Source of the DNA: Verrucomicrobiota bacterium | GTDB taxonomy: Bacteria; Verrucomicrobiota; Verrucomicrobiia; Limisphaerales; JAFGQR01 | Length of the DNA stretch: 64,000 nt | Reading direction: 5' to 3' | Assembly: GCA_016935555.1 (NCBI GenBank) | Contig: JAFGQR010000041.1 | Location: 47,084-111,083, forward strand | Part shown: in pieces, positions 63,201 through 64,000 of the stretch | Position numbering within the stretch: position 1 is the first letter of the stretch | How the letters are laid out: each line of letters starts with the position of its first letter | Notes under the pieces: generated by a model | The model's database searches: none | What the model was told of the DNA's origin: nothing | Seen by the model: only the letters and a program-made list of their open reading frames with translations | Program-made: the position numbers and the translations under genes

Positions 63201-64000
63201 GTGTCGGCCAGGGTGATGCGCATCCAGATTTCAGGTCCGGCCCCCGCGAGGTGCGCGGCCAGGAACAAGGGAGTGGTAATGGCGAAGGTTCCGGTCGTGG
63301 CGACACTGACCTGCTGGTTCTGCACCGCCCACTCCGGCACCTGGACATTTTGCGGGCATGGCACGACATCGTTCCAGTCGCCGTCCCGGTTCCAGTCAAA
63401 CCACACGTTCACGTAGAAGGGTTCGGTTCTCGGGAAGAGAACCTGAATCACATAATCGAAGCGGTTCGACATGCAGGGCGTCAGGTTCAGCGGGAACAAC
63501 ACGCCATCGTCCCGGCCATCGCCGTCCGAGGCGTTGAGCGCCGGAACGATGTTGTTCACCGGGTCCTGGTCCGAGCCCAGATCCGCCTCCAATTCCAGGG
63601 AAACGCCGGTTCCCAAGTGGGCAATCCCCAGCGGTTGATGGTGGCGTGGACCGTAGGGCGGCGAGCCCGCGATGAACACGGTGGGATAATGCGCGCCGAC
63701 ACCGCCATACGTGGTCATGGCGGGACCCACCGTGTTGCTGCTGTCCGGCGCATCGCCCAGGTCGGCCTCCGGTTCGGGGTACTTGCCAATGGCCACCTGG
63801 TGATCCTCGACTTCCCCGTTGGGCGCCGGACCGTCGTAGGACAAGCCGGCCTGCGTGCTCAAGCGGAACCGCCCGAACGTGTTCGTCCCCGGGACCGCGG
63901 TCAGCGGCACCGTGAAGTTGATCGTGTTCGGCCCGGCAACGGTCACCTGGTTCACGATGATCTGATCTCCCGCCTCAGCCCAACTGCCGTCGGCGCCGAA
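60212..64000 (-). CDS. Large secreted GEVED / C39-like peptidase / twin-repeat protein (5' end outside window)
   Basis: At least 1262 residues; the frame stays open to base 64000 (FGADGSWAEAGDQIIVNQVT), so the start and signal peptide lie beyond the edge. From the N-terminal side: a GEVED domain; a second GEVED-like stretch with DRDGRDD-type calcium motifs; a third GEVED unit (WVDFGADGSWATAGDQVFVN, ending DGEVEDYQVAI); a C39-like cysteine-peptidase domain with ITLAWCTPTASANVMGYY (Cys) and GDIGHTVTVVGYWP (His), then VDAVIVYDNADG; two tandem 200-residue repeats (VQPPDTSAEGLDVLASYPTL and LADDFLCTDAGLITNIIVWG; WRYEF, YWLSV, GWKTS landmarks); and a C-terminal module ending RRFYRVRLLP. The catalytic Asn/Asp of C39 is unconfirmed. 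Convergent with the S9 peptidase gene. Confidence 0.82.
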   Translation of the reverse strand, partial: FGADGSWAEAGDQIIVNQVTVAGPNTINFTVPLTAVPGTNTFGRFRLSTQAGLSYDGPAPNGEVEDHQVAIGKYPEPEADLGDAPDSSNTVGPAMTTYGGVGAHYPTVFIAGSPPYGPRHHQPLGIAHLGTGVSLELEADLGSDQDPVNNIVPALNASDGDGRDDGVLFPLNLTPCMSNRFDYVIQVLFPRTEPFYVNVWFDWNRDGDWNDVVPCPQNVQVPEWAVQNQQVSVATTGTFAITTPLFLAAHLAGAGPEIWMRITLADTPVPSPGGVVPAGGAGPASGYDYGETEDYYTTNYVVQEFDFGDAPDPTYPTLLPTGARHQKVPGMYLGNRFDTELNGQPHGAALGDDLANLDDEDGVSFTSPLIAGHLAKLTVAASASGVLNAWVDFGADGSWATAGDQVFVNEPLNPGANPLQFLVPGGATASTNIFARFRFSTASGLNFAGPAADGEVEDYQVAIHAVVPMLPSVPDWNQPTLVDANLPDPGPVMGVNSPPGGITLAWCTPTASANVMGYYRDTLPSMTLADGFVFPNTTPRPAVDWRDDSVDTVALAPSPRQDLGWYLNANGQGDPTLTPMAGRGTLFANILPGLVNYLAAHGVNAPVVNFSLMPGPAAAHDTSGVPSPHTVPMSYQRIVAEIEAGRPVLLHLSYWSVVNRVQVRGAAAGLADYDFARWGPPVSVGPGGEQYETGDIGHTVTVVGYWPAMDQNNPFYGSGAIAAGVDAVIVYDNADGTLAGAKALPLVLPYSVGQPDAGLNVPWVMQTELGLPAYTTKFIQPPDVSTNGLDVLATATMILADDFVCTNTGPITDIHIWGSWNKDLVDTNAAFWLAIWSDVPANQNPDGFSKPAELLWSQWFKPGQYQGNLANLARERFYDPAAGAMIGSDSQVWRYDFFPKTALLQRGTPRESKVYWLSVTAQTSQDATFGWKTSHRHFNDAAVFGQVLNGFPQGNWRPMIRPSTDEPLDLAFQVTTLVTNWPGCPPPKTVVQPPDTSAEGLDVLASYPTLLADDFLCTDAGLITNIIVWGSWSNDLASGQVSFLIGLWSDVPASATGTPSHPGRLLQSHWFMPGEYIIGPRVQANEGFYDPNRGEIVAPDTQIWRYEFASTNLYWQVGTPDQPRIYWLSVMADTTNELFGWKTSRTHFQDAAVFGHVDSSGAILGDWRPLRYPTTANQIDLAFSIATDNRRPIITEISHWSNSVSITWSACPGRVYRLEYLGDIGGTTWTAVPGDVLALGTRASRTDLMIPDRRFYRVRLLP

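Noticed and set aside
1..64000. tRNA, rRNA, riboswitch or replication-origin signals
   Set aside because: No cloverleaf, rRNA core sequence, riboswitch core or DnaA-box cluster was recognised by eye; short or diverged ones could be missed.

Overview
The window looks like chromosomal DNA of a high-GC member of the Verrucomicrobiota, probably near the Limisphaerales/Pedosphaera group. This is inferred from gene content and style, not from a marker gene. The clues are very large secreted mosaics of lamin-tail (LTD), CotH-kinase, bacterial Ig and GEVED modules, an S9 peptidase carrying a VHL-like beta domain, a bactofilin, and palindromic intergenic repeats. No rRNA, tRNA, CRISPR array, phage or transposase gene was seen.

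Layout. 1-1985 (minus): a DUF883/YqjD, YqjE, YqjK-like membrane trio, then a CBM48 protein and the start of mpl (peptidoglycan recycling), which runs off the left edge. 2149-9397 (minus): a tight three-gene phosphorelay of two hybrid histidine kinases and a REC-Hpt-REC protein, with no DNA-binding output domain. 9698-11060 (minus): a DEDDy exonuclease and a periplasmic FKBP isomerase. 11239-15307 (plus): hisI, a small membrane protein, trpE, ruvA and a DUF374 acyltransferase, ending at a probable terminator and facing a Rep/PcrA-type helicase (15421-17454, minus).

17827-24819 (minus): two adjacent exported paralogues built from the same beta-sandwich repeats, one fused to a ThuA-like domain and a metallophosphoesterase. 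25164-26573: an ATP-grasp-like gene of unknown function lying between two copies of a MITE-like repeat. 26967-28707: proA and a small secreted protein. 29031-50256 (plus): two giant secreted CotH/LTD proteins of about 2260 and 4750 residues. 50363-52207: a secreted sialidase-like protein.

52315-57487: an orphan receiver, a bactofilin, a B12-binding radical SAM protein, a PocR-AraC regulator and a GH123/DUF4091-like remnant. 57622-60177: an S9 peptidase with a VHL-like insert. 60212-64000 (minus, open at the right edge): a large secreted GEVED/C39-like protein.

The accessory half (17.8-64 kb) is mostly export-oriented. The most notable pattern is that five large secreted proteins of otherwise different architecture all end in a similar C-terminal beta module finishing in an aromatic-aromatic-Arg motif. 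This is a candidate common sorting or anchoring domain. Several gene ends also carry hairpins that include the stop codon itself.
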